Origin: Skermanella mucosa
GTDB taxonomy: Bacteria > Pseudomonadota > Alphaproteobacteria > Azospirillales > Azospirillaceae
Reading direction: 5' to 3'
Assembly (NCBI RefSeq): GCF_016765655.2
Contig: NZ_CP086106.1
Location: 6,284,501 to 6,348,500, forward strand
DNA length: 64,000 nucleotides
The notes below the pieces were generated by a model that was given only the letters and a program-made list of their open reading frames with translations, searched no databases and was not told where the DNA came from. Position 1 is the stretch's first letter. Every line of letters begins with the position of its first letter. Below, in pieces: positions 1-8,930 of the stretch. A program made the translations under genes and the position numbers.

Positions 1-2578
1 CCTTGGACCCCACGGGCACGATGACCGCGTTCTTGACCATCTGCGCCTTCATCAAGCCCAGGATCTCGGTGCGGAAATCCTCGCGCCGGTCGGACCAGCG
101 GATGCCGCCGCGCGCGACCTTGCCGCCGCGCAGATGGATCGCCTCGACCCGCGGGCTGTAGACCCAGACCTCCACCATGGGGCGGGGCAGGGGCAGCTCG
201 TCCACGCCCCGGCTGTCCAGCTTCATGGACAGGTAGGGCTTGACCCCGCCGTCCTCGGCCTTCTGGAAATAATTGGTCCGCAGGGTGGAGCGCACGAGGT
301 TGAGGAACCGGCGCAGGATGCGGTCCTCGTCCAGGTTGGCGACCTCGTCCAGCGCGTGGTCGATCTCCACCAGCAGCCCGTTGACCGCGACCTGCGCCTC
401 GTCGGCGCCGCCCGGCGTCGCCCGCCGGTCCGGGTCGTGCAGGGTCTGGAACAGCCGGACGATCAGCCGCGTGATGGCGGCGTGGTCGGCCAGCGTGTCC
501 TCCATGTAGTCCTGGCTGAACTGGAAGCGGATCTGGCGCAAATATTTGGCGTAGGCCCGCAGCATGGTGATGTCGCGCCAGCCCAGCCCGGCGCGGATCA
601 CCAGCCGGTTGAAGCCGTCGTCCTCCATCCGGCCTTCCCAGACCCGCAGGAACGCGTCCTGGAACGCCTGCCGCACGCGGCCCAGGTCCACGGCGACGCC
701 GGCCCGGCTGGTCATGGCGAAGTCGTGGATCCAGACCGGCTCGATCCGGCCGGGGATCGTCACCTCGAACGGCCCGCCCTCCGAGATCACCTTGACGCCC
801 ATGTGCTCCAGCATGGGCAGGATGTCGGACAATGCCACCTGCCCGCTGTCATGGTAGAGCTTCAGGTAAAGCTCGGTCTCGCCGGCCTCGATCGGCCGGT
901 AGAGGTTCAGGCCCAGGCGCCCGGTATGGAGCACCTCCTCGATCCGCTCGATGTCGTAGACGGCCAGTTCGGCCCCGAAACGATCCCGGTATCCCACGTC
1001 GAAGGAGGTGGAATAGCGCCGGTGCAGGCGCAGCCCCTCCTCCTCGCCGCGGGCCTCGACCAGGGCGTCCTGCAAGCGGTCGGGCCACGCGCGGCTCGCC
1101 TCGATCAGCCGCTCCTCGATCTCCCCGGCATCGTAATCGGGAATGCCGCCGGGCTTCGTTTCGATGACGAACTGGACCCGCGCCAGCACGCTCTCGGCCA
1201 GCTGCGTGAAGAAGGCGGAGCAGGTGCCGTTGAAGGCGCGTTCCAGGATCGCCTGGATGCGCCGGCGCAGGTCGGTGTCGTAGCGGTCGCGCGGGACATA
1301 GACCAGGCAGGTCATGAAGCGCTCGAACGGGTCGCGGCGGATGAACAGGGCGGTGCGCTGGCGCTCCTGCAGGTGAAGGACGCCGATCGCGATCTCGTAC
1401 AGCTCGTTGTCGGTGATCTGGAACAGCTCGTCCCGGGGGAAGTTCTCCAGGATGTGGGTCAGCGCCTTGCCGTCGTGGCTGCGCGGATCGAACCCGGCGC
1501 GCTCCAGCACCCGGGCCACCTTGTTGCGCAGGAACGGGATGTCGCGGGCGCTGGCGCTGTAGGCGGCCGACGTGAACAGCCCCACGAACAGGTGCTCGCC
1601 GACCACCTTCCCGTCGTCGCCATAGGCCTTGATGAAGATGCTGTCCATCAGGGCCGGGCGGTGGACGGTCGCGCGCCGGTTCGACTTGGTCACCAGCAGC
1701 AGGCGCGGCTGGCGCAGGAACTGCTGGGCGTCGGGCGGCAGGGAGGCGAAGTTGCGCAGCCCGTCGAACACCCGGACGTCGTCGTCGCGCAGGATGCCCA
1801 GCCCCTCGCCGGCGACCGGGGTCAGCCGGGCCTCGTCGCCCTCGCCCTCGAACCGGTAGCGCCGGTAGCCCAGGAAGGTGAAATTGTCGTCGTTCAGCCA
1901 GTGCAGGAAGTCGCGCGCCTCGGCCAGCTCGCCCTCGGGCAGCGCGTCGGGCGTCCGGTCGACGCCGTCGATGATGCGCCGCATGGGCTCGTGCATGGCC
2001 TTCCAGTCCTCGACCGCGGCGCGCACGTCGGCCAGCACCTTGTCGATCCCCTGGGCGATTCTCTCCAGGAACTGGGGATCGGTCTGCTCGTCCACCTCGA
2101 TATGCATGAAGGATTCGGGCACGGCCTCGGCTGGCGCCGCCTGCGGCTCGTACAGGTCGGTCAGGCGGCCCGACGCGTCGCGGCGCACCCGCACCACGGG
2201 GTGGATCACCAGATGGACGGTCAGGCCCTGGCGGTTCAGCTCCGCCGTGACCGAATCGACCAGGAACGGCATGTCGTCGTTGATGATCTCGACCACGGTA
2301 TGGCCGGACTGCCAGCCATGCTCGTCGAGCTGCGGGTGATAGGCCCGGATCCGGGCGGTCCGCTCCTGCCGCTGGGCGGCGAACTGCCAGATCGACAGCG
2401 CCGCGCTGTAGAGCTGGTCGGGGCTGGATTCCAGCAAGTCGTCGGGAGGCACGTTGGCATAGAACTGGCGGACGAACCGTTCGGCCATGTCGGCCCGGTC
2501 GCGGTTCAGACGGTCGCGAACGCGGCTGACGATCTGCTCCGTCAGCTCGCCCTTAAGTTGTTCGGCCTTGAGGGCCAT
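1..2578 (-). CDS. NAD-specific glutamate dehydrogenase, large (~180 kDa) type, 5' part only
   Basis: Oxidatively deaminates glutamate to 2-oxoglutarate and ammonium with NAD+ in the cytoplasm. The visible 859 codons start at an ATG (MALKAEQLKGEL) and run off the left edge without a stop; the family is about 1600 residues long, so roughly half is present. Near the window edge the translation carries the conserved Bac_GDH stretch ARGGIRWSDRREDFR followed by KAQMVKNAVIVPVGSKG, which belongs to the catalytic core. The N-terminal half has the long regulatory region typical of this class and not found in the ~450-residue enzymes. It stands alone on the minus strand, about 130 bp downstream of ccmB. 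Family assignment is very secure. Confidence 0.95.
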   Translation of the reverse strand, partial: MALKAEQLKGELTEQIVSRVRDRLNRDRADMAERFVRQFYANVPPDDLLESSPDQLYSAALSIWQFAAQRQERTARIRAYHPQLDEHGWQSGHTVVEIINDDMPFLVDSVTAELNRQGLTVHLVIHPVVRVRRDASGRLTDLYEPQAAPAEAVPESFMHIEVDEQTDPQFLERIAQGIDKVLADVRAAVEDWKAMHEPMRRIIDGVDRTPDALPEGELAEARDFLHWLNDDNFTFLGYRRYRFEGEGDEARLTPVAGEGLGILRDDDVRVFDGLRNFASLPPDAQQFLRQPRLLLVTKSNRRATVHRPALMDSIFIKAYGDDGKVVGEHLFVGLFTSAAYSASARDIPFLRNKVARVLERAGFDPRSHDGKALTHILENFPRDELFQITDNELYEIAIGVLHLQERQRTALFIRRDPFERFMTCLVYVPRDRYDTDLRRRIQAILERAFNGTCSAFFTQLAESVLARVQFVIETKPGGIPDYDAGEIEERLIEASRAWPDRLQDALVEARGEEEGLRLHRRYSTSFDVGYRDRFGAELAVYDIERIEEVLHTGRLGLNLYRPIEAGETELYLKLYHDSGQVALSDILPMLEHMGVKVISEGGPFEVTIPGRIEPVWIHDFAMTSRAGVAVDLGRVRQAFQDAFLRVWEGRMEDDGFNRLVIRAGLGWRDITMLRAYAKYLRQIRFQFSQDYMEDTLADHAAITRLIVRLFQTLHDPDRRATPGGADEAQVAVNGLLVEIDHALDEVANLDEDRILRRFLNLVRSTLRTNYFQKAEDGGVKPYLSMKLDSRGVDELPLPRPMVEVWVYSPRVEAIHLRGGKVARGGIRWSDRREDFRTEILGLMKAQMVKNAVIVPVGSK

Positions 2579-2709
2579 GCCTGCCTCCCGTAATGCGGTC
2601 CGCTTCGGCGGTTTTCACCGCTTCTGTTCGGACCCGAGTGTAGCAGGTGAACATGGGTCCGTGGGGGAAGGTTGCGTGACGGGCCTATGACCTTCCGGCC
2701 GGACCTGCT

Positions 2710-3375
2710 CTACTCGATCGCCTGGCGCAGCGCCGCGGCTCCGGCCCAGGGTGCCAGCGGCAGGGCCGCGACCAGCAGTCCGCCCAGCAGCAGCAGGTGC
2801 GGCCGCGCGGTGAAGCCGGACAGGGACGCGTCGATCGCGCCGGCCCCGAAGATCAGCACGGGGATGTAGAGCGGCAGGATCAGCAGCGACAGCAGCACGC
2901 CGCCGCGCCGGGCGCCCAGGGTCAGGGCGGCGCCGATCGCCCCGATCAGGCTCAGCGTCGGCGTGCCGATCAGCAGCGTCGCGACCAGCACGGGAAAGCC
3001 CGCCGGCTCCATGTTCAGCAGCAGCGCCAGCAGCGGGGCCGCTACGATCAGCGGCAGGCCGGTGACCAGCCAGTGCGCCAGCACCTTGGCGAACACCACC
3101 GCCTCCAGCGGCAGGCTGGACAGGGTCAGCAGCTCCAGGCTGCCGTCCTCGTAGTCGTTCTGGAACAGCCGCTCCAGCGACAGCAGCGAGGCCAGCAGCG
3201 CCGCCACCCAGATCACCCCCGCGGCGATGCGGGCCAGGATGTTCGGCTCCGGCCCGACGCCGAACGGGAACAGCACGACGCACAGCACGAAGAACATCAC
3301 CGCGACCGTGGCGTCCGACCCCTGCCGCAGCGCCAGCCGCAGGTCGCGCGACACCAGCTTGAGGAAGCGGTTCAT
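2710..3375 (-). CDS. ccmB: Heme exporter protein CcmB (cytochrome c maturation)
   Basis: Membrane subunit of the CcmAB ABC transporter, which releases holo-CcmE during c-type cytochrome biogenesis at the cytoplasmic membrane. The 221-residue product has the usual CcmB length and about six hydrophobic segments. It begins MNRFLKLVSRDLRLALRQG and contains FQNDYEDGSLELL, which matches the family. The open frame extends further upstream, but the ATG at 3375 overlaps the stop of ccmA by four bases (ATGA), so translational coupling supports this start. No ccmC or other ccm gene follows; NAD-GDH is next, so the rest of the maturation system must lie elsewhere. Confidence 0.93.
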   Translation of the reverse strand: MNRFLKLVSRDLRLALRQGSDATVAVMFFVLCVVLFPFGVGPEPNILARIAAGVIWVAALLASLLSLERLFQNDYEDGSLELLTLSSLPLEAVVFAKVLAHWLVTGLPLIVAAPLLALLLNMEPAGFPVLVATLLIGTPTLSLIGAIGAALTLGARRGGVLLSLLILPLYIPVLIFGAGAIDASLSGFTARPHLLLLGGLLVAALPLAPWAGAAALRQAIE

Positions 3376-4031
3376 GGCTCGATCCCTTCCGCTTCCGTTT
3401 CCGCCGCCAGGGCGAAGTCGTCCAGATGCAGGGTCGAGGCGCCGGGCAGGGCGATCTCGGCATGGGTCGAGACCACGACGATCCCCCCGCCCGCGCGGTG
3501 GTCGGCGATCGCCGCCTCGAGCTGCCCGATGCCGGCCCGGTCGAGCGCCACCGACGGCTCGTCCAGCAGCCACAGCGGCGCGGGTGCGGCCAGGATGCGC
3601 GCCAGGTTCAGCCGCCGCTTCTGCCCGGCGGACAGGTACCGGCCCGGAATGTCCGCGATGTGCGGCACGCCCAGCCGCTCCAGCGCGGCCAGCGCCGCGC
3701 CGCCGGGATCGGCAGCTCCCCCCATGGCCGCCCAGAAGGCCAGGTTCTCCCGCGCCGACAGCACCGGCTTCACGGCGTCGAGATGGCCGACATAATGGAT
3801 GCGCGCCCGGTGCAGGTCCGGATCGCCGGACACCGGCACGCCGTCCCAGCTCATGCTTCCGGAGAAAGGCCGCAGCAGCCCGGCCATCAGCCGCAGCAGG
3901 CTGGACTTCCCGCTGCCGTTCGGCCCCAGCAGCACCAGCGCGCCGCCGGCCGGGACCGCGAACGAGAGATCCTGGAACACCAGCCGCTCGCCGCGCAGGC
4001 AGGTCAGGTCGGTACCGGCGAACAGGGGCAT
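3372..4031 (-). CDS. ccmA: Heme exporter ATP-binding protein CcmA
   Basis: Cytoplasmic ATPase of the CcmAB complex that drives release of heme-loaded CcmE. The 219-residue protein has a Walker A (LLGPNGSGKSSLLRL), an ABC signature LSAGQKRRLNLAR and a Walker B WLLDEPSVALD with the D-loop. The chosen start (MPLFAGTDLTCLRGERLVF) gives the normal family length; an upstream in-frame start at 4091 would add 20 residues of no evident similarity. It is first in a two-gene unit with ccmB, which it overlaps by four bases. The sirtuin gene upstream is also on the minus strand, about 100 bp away. Confidence 0.93.
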   Translation of the reverse strand: MPLFAGTDLTCLRGERLVFQDLSFAVPAGGALVLLGPNGSGKSSLLRLMAGLLRPFSGSMSWDGVPVSGDPDLHRARIHYVGHLDAVKPVLSARENLAFWAAMGGAADPGGAALAALERLGVPHIADIPGRYLSAGQKRRLNLARILAAPAPLWLLDEPSVALDRAGIGQLEAAIADHRAGGGIVVVSTHAEIALPGASTLHLDDFALAAETEAEGIEP

Positions 4032-4128
4032 GGGCGCGGGGCGATCGGCATGAAGGATGGAGAACCGGGCGGGTGCCGAGTGGTACAGCACCCCGCCACC
4101 GCTGCCAAGGGCATTCGGGCAGCCCGCG

Positions 4129-4851
4129 TCACCGCTTCAGCGCCAGCAGCCTCTCGACGAAGGCCGGCACCGCCCCGGTGGCGGGGCCGTAGATCGTCTC
4201 GTCGAACAGGGTGGCGCCTTCCGACGGTTCCAGGTTCAGCTCGACGGTGTGCGCGCCGTTGATCCGCGCCTCCTGCACGAATCCAGCGGCCGGATACACG
4301 TTGCCGGAGGTTCCGATTGACACGAACAGGGCCGAAGTGGCAAGGTTCTGATAAATGCGCTCCATTTCCAGGGGCATCTCGCCGAACCAGACCACGTGGG
4401 GGCGCATCTCGGCGACGGCCCCGCAGTCGGCGCAATCATCCTCCACCGACAGGTCGGCGCGGATCTCGGAGATCGCGCCGCACACGCCGCACCGGGCCTT
4501 CAACAGCTCGCCGTGCATGTGGATCAGGTTGCGCGACCCCGCGCGCTCGTGCAGGTCGTCGATGTTCTGGGTCACCAGCAGGACCTCGCCGGGCCATTCC
4601 CGCTCCAGCCGGGCCAGGGCGTCGTGGGCGGCGTTCGGCCGGATGTCGGCCTGGAGCAATCCGCGCCGCCGGTCGTTGTAGAAGCGGTGGACCATGTCGG
4701 GGTCGCGGGCGTAGCCCTCGGGCGTGGCGACGTCCTCCAGCCGCACCCGTTCCCACACGCCGCCGGCGCAGCGGAACGTGTCCAGGCCCGATTCCTTGGA
4801 GATGCCGGCGCCTGTCAGGATGACGATCCGGTCGGAAGGCTTTAACATCAT
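4129..4851 (-). CDS. NAD-dependent protein deacylase, Sir2/CobB family
   Basis: Removes acyl groups from protein lysines using NAD+, giving O-acyl-ADP-ribose and nicotinamide. Sirtuin motifs visible in order are GAGISKESGLDTFR (NAD binding), TQNIDDLHERAG with the following HMHGEL catalytic histidine, a four-cysteine zinc site (CGVCG, then CADCG) and a terminal part of the Rossmann fold (SIGTSGNVYPAAG). Length 240 residues fits class III CobB. Tandem ATGs at 4851 and 4848 are both possible; the longer open frame upstream does not look like sirtuin. Substrates cannot be read from sequence, although CobB enzymes commonly deacetylate acetyl-CoA synthetase, and an acs gene lies 6 kb away. Confidence 0.93.
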   Translation of the reverse strand: MMLKPSDRIVILTGAGISKESGLDTFRCAGGVWERVRLEDVATPEGYARDPDMVHRFYNDRRRGLLQADIRPNAAHDALARLEREWPGEVLLVTQNIDDLHERAGSRNLIHMHGELLKARCGVCGAISEIRADLSVEDDCADCGAVAEMRPHVVWFGEMPLEMERIYQNLATSALFVSIGTSGNVYPAAGFVQEARINGAHTVELNLEPSEGATLFDETIYGPATGAVPAFVERLLALKR

Positions 4852-4880
4852 GATGCTTTTTCCGAAGCGGGAGAGGTTGG

Positions 4881-5366
4881 GTGAGTTTAGGGGCGGGCCT
4901 CGCCGGGGCCAACGGAAGAGTCCACGCCGTGGCGGATCTGCGCGCATTCCTGGCGGGCGCATGGCGCATCGCCCGCACGGTGCGCGACGCCCGGCTGGGG
5001 CAGGACGGCTCGTTCGACGGGACAGCGGTTTTCCGGGGCAGGGACGACGGCGACCTGCTGCTGACGGAAACCGGAACCCTGCGCTTCGGCGACCATGCCG
5101 GGCCGGCCGAGCAGACCTACCGTTATTGCTTCCCGGACGGGCCGCGGCGCGCGACGGTCTTCCGCCACGACGGCTCGCCGTTCCACGACCTGGACCTGTC
5201 GGACGGCACCGCCCAGGTTCTGCACCTTTGCGGCGCCGACGTCTACCGCGGCGGCTTCCGGGTCGAGAGCCATGACGCCTGGACCGTACGCTGGCTGGTC
5301 ACGGGGCCGCGCAAGGACTATGACATGGTGACGCGGTACAGCCGCGTTCCGGTTCCGGGGGAGTAG
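4881..5366 (+). CDS. DUF6314 family protein
   Basis: A 161-residue soluble protein of unknown role, recognised as DUF6314-like from the opening pattern LRAFLAGAWRIARTVRDA and a repeated beta-strand layout (FDGTAVF, LLLTETGTLRF, AEQTYRYCF, ATVFRHDGSPFHDLDL) that suggests a small lipocalin-like barrel. The start shown is a GTG; a second GTG at 4929 (VADLRAF) would remove a short N-terminal stretch and may be the true start. It is transcribed divergently from the sirtuin gene and ends two bases before the phosphatase ATG, so it probably forms an operon with the next two genes. No catalytic motif is evident. Confidence 0.75.
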   Translation: MSLGAGLAGANGRVHAVADLRAFLAGAWRIARTVRDARLGQDGSFDGTAVFRGRDDGDLLLTETGTLRFGDHAGPAEQTYRYCFPDGPRRATVFRHDGSPFHDLDLSDGTAQVLHLCGADVYRGGFRVESHDAWTVRWLVTGPRKDYDMVTRYSRVPVPGE

Positions 5367-5368
5367 CG

Positions 5369-5875
5369 ATGGTCAAGGTCCTGTTCGTATGCACCGGCAA
5401 CATATGCCGCTCGCCCACCGCCGAGGGGGTGTTCCGCCATCTCGTCGCCGAGGCCGGGCTGGCCGGCAGGATCGAGACCGACAGCGCCGGCACCCACGGC
5501 TACCATGTGGGCGAACCGCCGGACCGGCGCTCCGTCGCGGCCGCCGCCAAGCGCGGCGTCGATATCGGCGACCTGCGCGCCCGCCGGGTGAAGCCGGCCG
5601 ACTTCGAGGAATTCGACCTGATCCTCGCGATGGACCAAGGGCACTACGACCAGCTCGTCCGCATGGCGCCCGATGGGGCCAGGGACCGCGTCAGGCTGTT
5701 CATGGACTATGCGCCCGACGCCCCCCGGCGCGAGGTGCCCGATCCCTATTACGGCGAGGGCACCCACTTCACCGAAGTGCTCGACCTGGTCGAAGCCGCC
5801 GCGTCCGGCCTGCTCGACCAGCTCCGCCATTCCCGTCCCGGAGCCGTCCATGTCCATGCCGCCGACGATTCCTGA
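5369..5875 (+). CDS. Low-molecular-weight protein-tyrosine phosphatase
   Basis: Hydrolyses phosphotyrosine (or serves as an arsenate-reductase-like relative) in the cytoplasm. The P-loop C-X5-R is at residues 8-14 in VCTGNICRSPTAEG, and the general-acid loop is DPYYG beginning at Asp125. The 168-residue length matches the family. The start is fixed by the ATG two bases after the upstream stop. Its 3' end overlaps the next gene by 26 bp in another frame. The pairing with a fructosamine-kinase family gene is a recurrent bacterial arrangement, which suggests a role in repair of glycated proteins or removal of ketosamine phosphates; that link is inferred from context. Confidence 0.93.
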   Translation: MVKVLFVCTGNICRSPTAEGVFRHLVAEAGLAGRIETDSAGTHGYHVGEPPDRRSVAAAAKRGVDIGDLRARRVKPADFEEFDLILAMDQGHYDQLVRMAPDGARDRVRLFMDYAPDAPRREVPDPYYGEGTHFTEVLDLVEAAASGLLDQLRHSRPGAVHVHAADDS

Positions 5876-6686
5876 AGGCGTCGGCACCGTCGCGTCGTCC
5901 AGGCCGCTGGCCGGCGGCAACGCCGCCGAGCTGTGGCTGCTCGACCTCACGGACGGGCGGCGGGTGGTCGCCAAAAGCGGCAAGGGGCTGACGCTCGAAG
6001 CCATGATGCTGCGCTACCTCGCGGAGCATTCCCGCCTGCCGGTGCCGGAGCTGTTCCACGCCGACGACCGCCTGCTGGTGATGTCCCACGTCGAGAGCGA
6101 CGGCGGCGGCCTGACCGCTTCCGCCCAGGAGCACGCCGCCGAACTGGTCGCGGCGCTTCACGGCATCGGCGCCGCCCGCTACGGTTTTCCGCAGGACACG
6201 CTGATCGGCCCGCTGCCCCAGCCGAACCCTGGGACGGACGACTGGATCGCCTTCTTCCGCGACCATCGCCTGATGCACATGGCGCGCAAGGCATTGGACG
6301 AGCGGCGGATTGATGGCGCCCTGATGGCCGCGATCGAGCGGCTCGCCGCCCGGCTGCCCGACCTGATCGGCGAGCCCGCCCCGCCGAGCCTCATCCACGG
6401 CGACCTGTGGGGCGGCAACGTGCTGGCGTTCCGGGGCCGCGTCGCCGGCTTCATCGACCCGGCGATATACCATGCCGATCCGGAGATCGAACTGGCCTTT
6501 TCCACCCTGTTCGGTACCTTCGGCGAGCCCTTCTTCCGCCGCTACCACGAGCTTCGCCCGATCCGGCCGGGCTTCTTCGAGGTGCGCCGCGACCTCTACA
6601 ATCTCTACCCTCTGCTGGTCCATGTCCGCCTGTTCGGCGGCAGCTACCGCGGGCAGGTCGCCCGGATCGTGACCCGCTTCGGCTGA
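5850..6686 (+). CDS. Fructosamine kinase family protein
   Basis: Predicted kinase that phosphorylates ketosamines on glycated proteins or small molecules, starting their repair. The 278-residue protein has an aminoglycoside-phosphotransferase/protein-kinase-like fold. It shows an N-terminal nucleotide-binding region (GGNAAELWLLDL, then RRVVAKS with the probable ATP lysine), the catalytic loop HGDLWGGN, and the metal site FIDPAIYHADPEIELAF typical of this family. The ATG at 5850 (MSMPPTIPEG) lies inside the end of the phosphatase gene; the longer open frame upstream is only the other reading frame of that gene. Operon with the phosphatase and DUF6314 genes is likely. Confidence 0.9.
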   Translation: MSMPPTIPEGVGTVASSRPLAGGNAAELWLLDLTDGRRVVAKSGKGLTLEAMMLRYLAEHSRLPVPELFHADDRLLVMSHVESDGGGLTASAQEHAAELVAALHGIGAARYGFPQDTLIGPLPQPNPGTDDWIAFFRDHRLMHMARKALDERRIDGALMAAIERLAARLPDLIGEPAPPSLIHGDLWGGNVLAFRGRVAGFIDPAIYHADPEIELAFSTLFGTFGEPFFRRYHELRPIRPGFFEVRRDLYNLYPLLVHVRLFGGSYRGQVARIVTRFG

Positions 6687-6696
6687 GGGCCTACCT

Positions 6697-7353
6697 TTAG
6701 GGGAACAGCTGCCGGTACAGCAGCAATGCCGCCTCGACGATCAGGACGACCACGGCGACCACGACCGTGATGCTGCTGGCGGCGACGCAAAGGCCCAGGG
6801 TCACGCAGACGCCGTCCTTCTCCAGCAGTCCCAGCGCCATCAGCGCCACGGCGAAGGCGGGCAGGAGGTTGCCCAGCGGGATCGGCAGGATCAGGATCAG
6901 CGAGAGCAGAAGGCAAACCGCGCCCAGCAGCCGCTCGCCCGGCCCGTCGGTCAGGACGGCCCAGCGCGGCCTGAGCAGGCGCTCGGCCCACACCAGATAG
7001 CGCCGGGTGGCGCCGACCATGGTCAGGAAAGTCTCCCGCCTGACGGACAGGCGCGCCAGCCGGGCGGGCAGCCAGGGCGCCGGGTGGCCCAGCATCAGCT
7101 GGGCCGCGAACAGCACCATCGGCAGCCCCAGCACGGTGGACAGGCCGGGCAGGGGGACCGGGATCATGTTGGGCAGGGCGAAGATCAGCAGCAGCGCCCC
7201 GAAGGCCCGGTCGCCCAGCAGCGTGATCAGGTCTCCCAGCACGATCCGGTCGTCGGGATGCCCCTCGACGAAGATGTCCAGCAGTTCGGATGCCCGCGGG
7301 CGCCCGTGATGGGAGGTCTCGCGCTTCGCGTGCGGGAACATTTCGTCAGGCAT
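6697..7353 (-). CDS. Exopolysaccharide synthesis protein, ExoD family
   Basis: Integral membrane protein of the ExoD family, linked in rhizobia to exopolysaccharide synthesis and alkaline tolerance, with unknown biochemistry. The 218-residue sequence has the ExoD opening (LLDIFVEGHPDDRIVLGDLITLLGDRAFG, shown in parts), the conserved turn ALPNMIPVPLPGLSTVLG, and three or four hydrophobic segments at about residues 55-95, 145-180 and 185-213. The motif WLPARLARLSVRR after the first hairpin is also typical. It converges on the fructosamine kinase gene, with only ten bases between stops. An internal Met at codon 5 is an alternative start. Confidence 0.88.
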   Translation of the reverse strand: MPDEMFPHAKRETSHHGRPRASELLDIFVEGHPDDRIVLGDLITLLGDRAFGALLLIFALPNMIPVPLPGLSTVLGLPMVLFAAQLMLGHPAPWLPARLARLSVRRETFLTMVGATRRYLVWAERLLRPRWAVLTDGPGERLLGAVCLLLSLILILPIPLGNLLPAFAVALMALGLLEKDGVCVTLGLCVAASSITVVVAVVVLIVEAALLLYRQLFP

Positions 7354-7374
7354 GTCGGAAACCGCTCTCCGGCC

Positions 7375-7656
7375 TCAGGGATCGCGAAGGTTCAGGAGGT
7401 CGTGCTTGACCGATTTCCAGACCATCGAGAGCATGTAGATGAAGGCGAATCCGACCAGGTTGAGCACCAGGACCACGGCGATCATGCCGAACATGGACTG
7501 CTGGTCCAGGAACATCCGCAGGCTGCCGTCCAGGTGCAGCATGACGAGCACCGCCACGCTGGCGCCGATCACGGCGAGCGGCAGCAGCACCTTCAGCAGG
7601 ACGGTACGCGCCGTCCTGCGTCCTCGCCGGTCGCGCCGCTCCCACGGATCGGTCAT
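7375..7656 (-). CDS. Small two-helix membrane protein, unknown
   Basis: A 93-residue protein with a basic N-terminus (RRDRRGRRTART) followed by two hydrophobic segments at roughly residues 20-42 and 55-78 (MFGMIAVVLVLNLVGFAFIY). I do not recognise a named family. The start at 7656 (MTDPWE) is preceded by a GGAG ribosome-binding site at good spacing; an upstream in-frame start at 7710 lacks one. It lies 21 bp upstream of exoD on the same strand, so co-transcription is likely and a membrane role connected with ExoD is possible, but this is only context. Confidence 0.6.
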   Translation of the reverse strand: MTDPWERRDRRGRRTARTVLLKVLLPLAVIGASVAVLVMLHLDGSLRMFLDQQSMFGMIAVVLVLNLVGFAFIYMLSMVWKSVKHDLLNLRDP

Positions 7657-7727
7657 CTGAAGCTCCCTGGCGTCGTCGGGTACCGGCCCGCCGGTGCCGG
7701 TACCCGTCATATAGGCGGCAGGAGCGC

Positions 7728-8717
7728 TCAGAACATCGCTTCGAGCACGCGGTCCGGCGGGGCGTGGCCGTCGGCGAAGGTCTTGATGTTGATGATCACC
7801 TTCTCGCCCATGTCGATGCGGCCCTCGATCGTCGCCGAACCCATGTGGGGGAGCAGGACGACGTTGTCGAGCGTCAGCAGCTTGGGGTTGATCGCCGGCT
7901 CGTGCTCGAACACGTCGAGCCCGGCCCCGGCCAGCTCGCCCTTCTGGAGCATGCGGGTCAGGGCGTTCTCGTCCACCACCTCGCCGCGCGAGGTGTTGAC
8001 GATGTAGCAGTGGGGCCGCAGCAATTGCAGCCGGCGCGCTGACAGCAGGTGGTACGTGGCCGGGGTGTGCGGGCAGTTGATGGAGACGACGTCCATCCGC
8101 GCCAGCATCTGGTCCAGGCTCTCCCAGTAGGTCGCTTCCAGCTCGCCCTCGATCTCGGGATGGACGCGGCGCCGGTTATGGTAATGGATCGACAGGCCGA
8201 AGCCGCGGGCGCGCTTGGCCAGCGCCTGCCCGATCCGGCCCAGGCCGATGATGCCCAGGCGCTTGCCCCAGATCCGGTGACCCAGCATGGTGGTGGGTCC
8301 CCAGCCCTTCCACTCGCCCGACCGGACCAACCGCTCGCCCTCCGACAGCCGGCGCGACACCGCGAGCAGCAGCGCCATGGTCATGTCGGCCGTGTCCTCG
8401 GTCAGCACGCCGGGCGTGTTGGTGACCGTGATGCCGCGCTGGCGGGCGGTCTTCAGGTCGATATGGTCCACGCCGGTGCCGAACGAGGCGATCAGCCGCA
8501 GGTTCGGACCGGCCTGGGACAGGACGCGCGCGTCGATCCGATCGGTCACCGTGGGCACCAGCACGTCGGCGGTCTTGACGGCCTCGATCAGCTCCGCCGC
8601 GGTCGGCGGCGTGTCGTCGTGGTTGAGGCGGGTGTCGAACAGCTCCATCATCCGCGTCTCGATCACGTCCGGCAGCTTGCGGGTGACGACGACGACGGGT
8701 TTCTTCTTCTCGGGCAT
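7728..8717 (-). CDS. D-isomer-specific 2-hydroxyacid dehydrogenase (glyoxylate/hydroxypyruvate reductase type)
   Basis: NAD(P)H-dependent oxidoreductase that interconverts 2-oxo acids and D-2-hydroxy acids in the cytoplasm. The 329-residue protein shows the substrate-binding loop SFGTGVDHID, the Rossmann motif GLGRIGQALAKRARGFG, and the catalytic triad Arg (NTSRGEVVDE), Glu (DVFEHEPAIN) and His (LLPHMGSAT). It resembles the GyaR-type glyoxylate reductases of alphaproteobacteria, but substrate is not certain. The ATG at 8717 follows a GGGAG ribosome-binding site; the reading frame extends 25 codons upstream without similarity. It appears monocistronic, divergent from the SH3 gene. Confidence 0.9.
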   Translation of the reverse strand: MPEKKKPVVVVTRKLPDVIETRMMELFDTRLNHDDTPPTAAELIEAVKTADVLVPTVTDRIDARVLSQAGPNLRLIASFGTGVDHIDLKTARQRGITVTNTPGVLTEDTADMTMALLLAVSRRLSEGERLVRSGEWKGWGPTTMLGHRIWGKRLGIIGLGRIGQALAKRARGFGLSIHYHNRRRVHPEIEGELEATYWESLDQMLARMDVVSINCPHTPATYHLLSARRLQLLRPHCYIVNTSRGEVVDENALTRMLQKGELAGAGLDVFEHEPAINPKLLTLDNVVLLPHMGSATIEGRIDMGEKVIINIKTFADGHAPPDRVLEAMF

Positions 8718-8930
8718 CGGACCGGATCTCCCTGGCGGCTTCGCCTTGCCATACCAAGCGCCGTGCCGTCTTGTCCAGCGACGCGGTAACATCCGGCCTG
8801 CGGCGGGTGACCACCTCTTAACGGACTTGGTCTAGGCTGAGCCGCCTCGGGGCGGTCATATCCCCGCCACATTGAGGCAATAGCCCGTTCCCGGGCTTTC
8901 CAGACCCGTTACAGACCTGAGTTCGCGTCC

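Noticed and set aside
134-2593. 819-residue plus-strand open frame opposite NAD-GDH
   Set aside because: Low-complexity, His/Gln/Val-rich translation with no family pattern, fully antisense to a clearly conserved gene; a consequence of high GC content.
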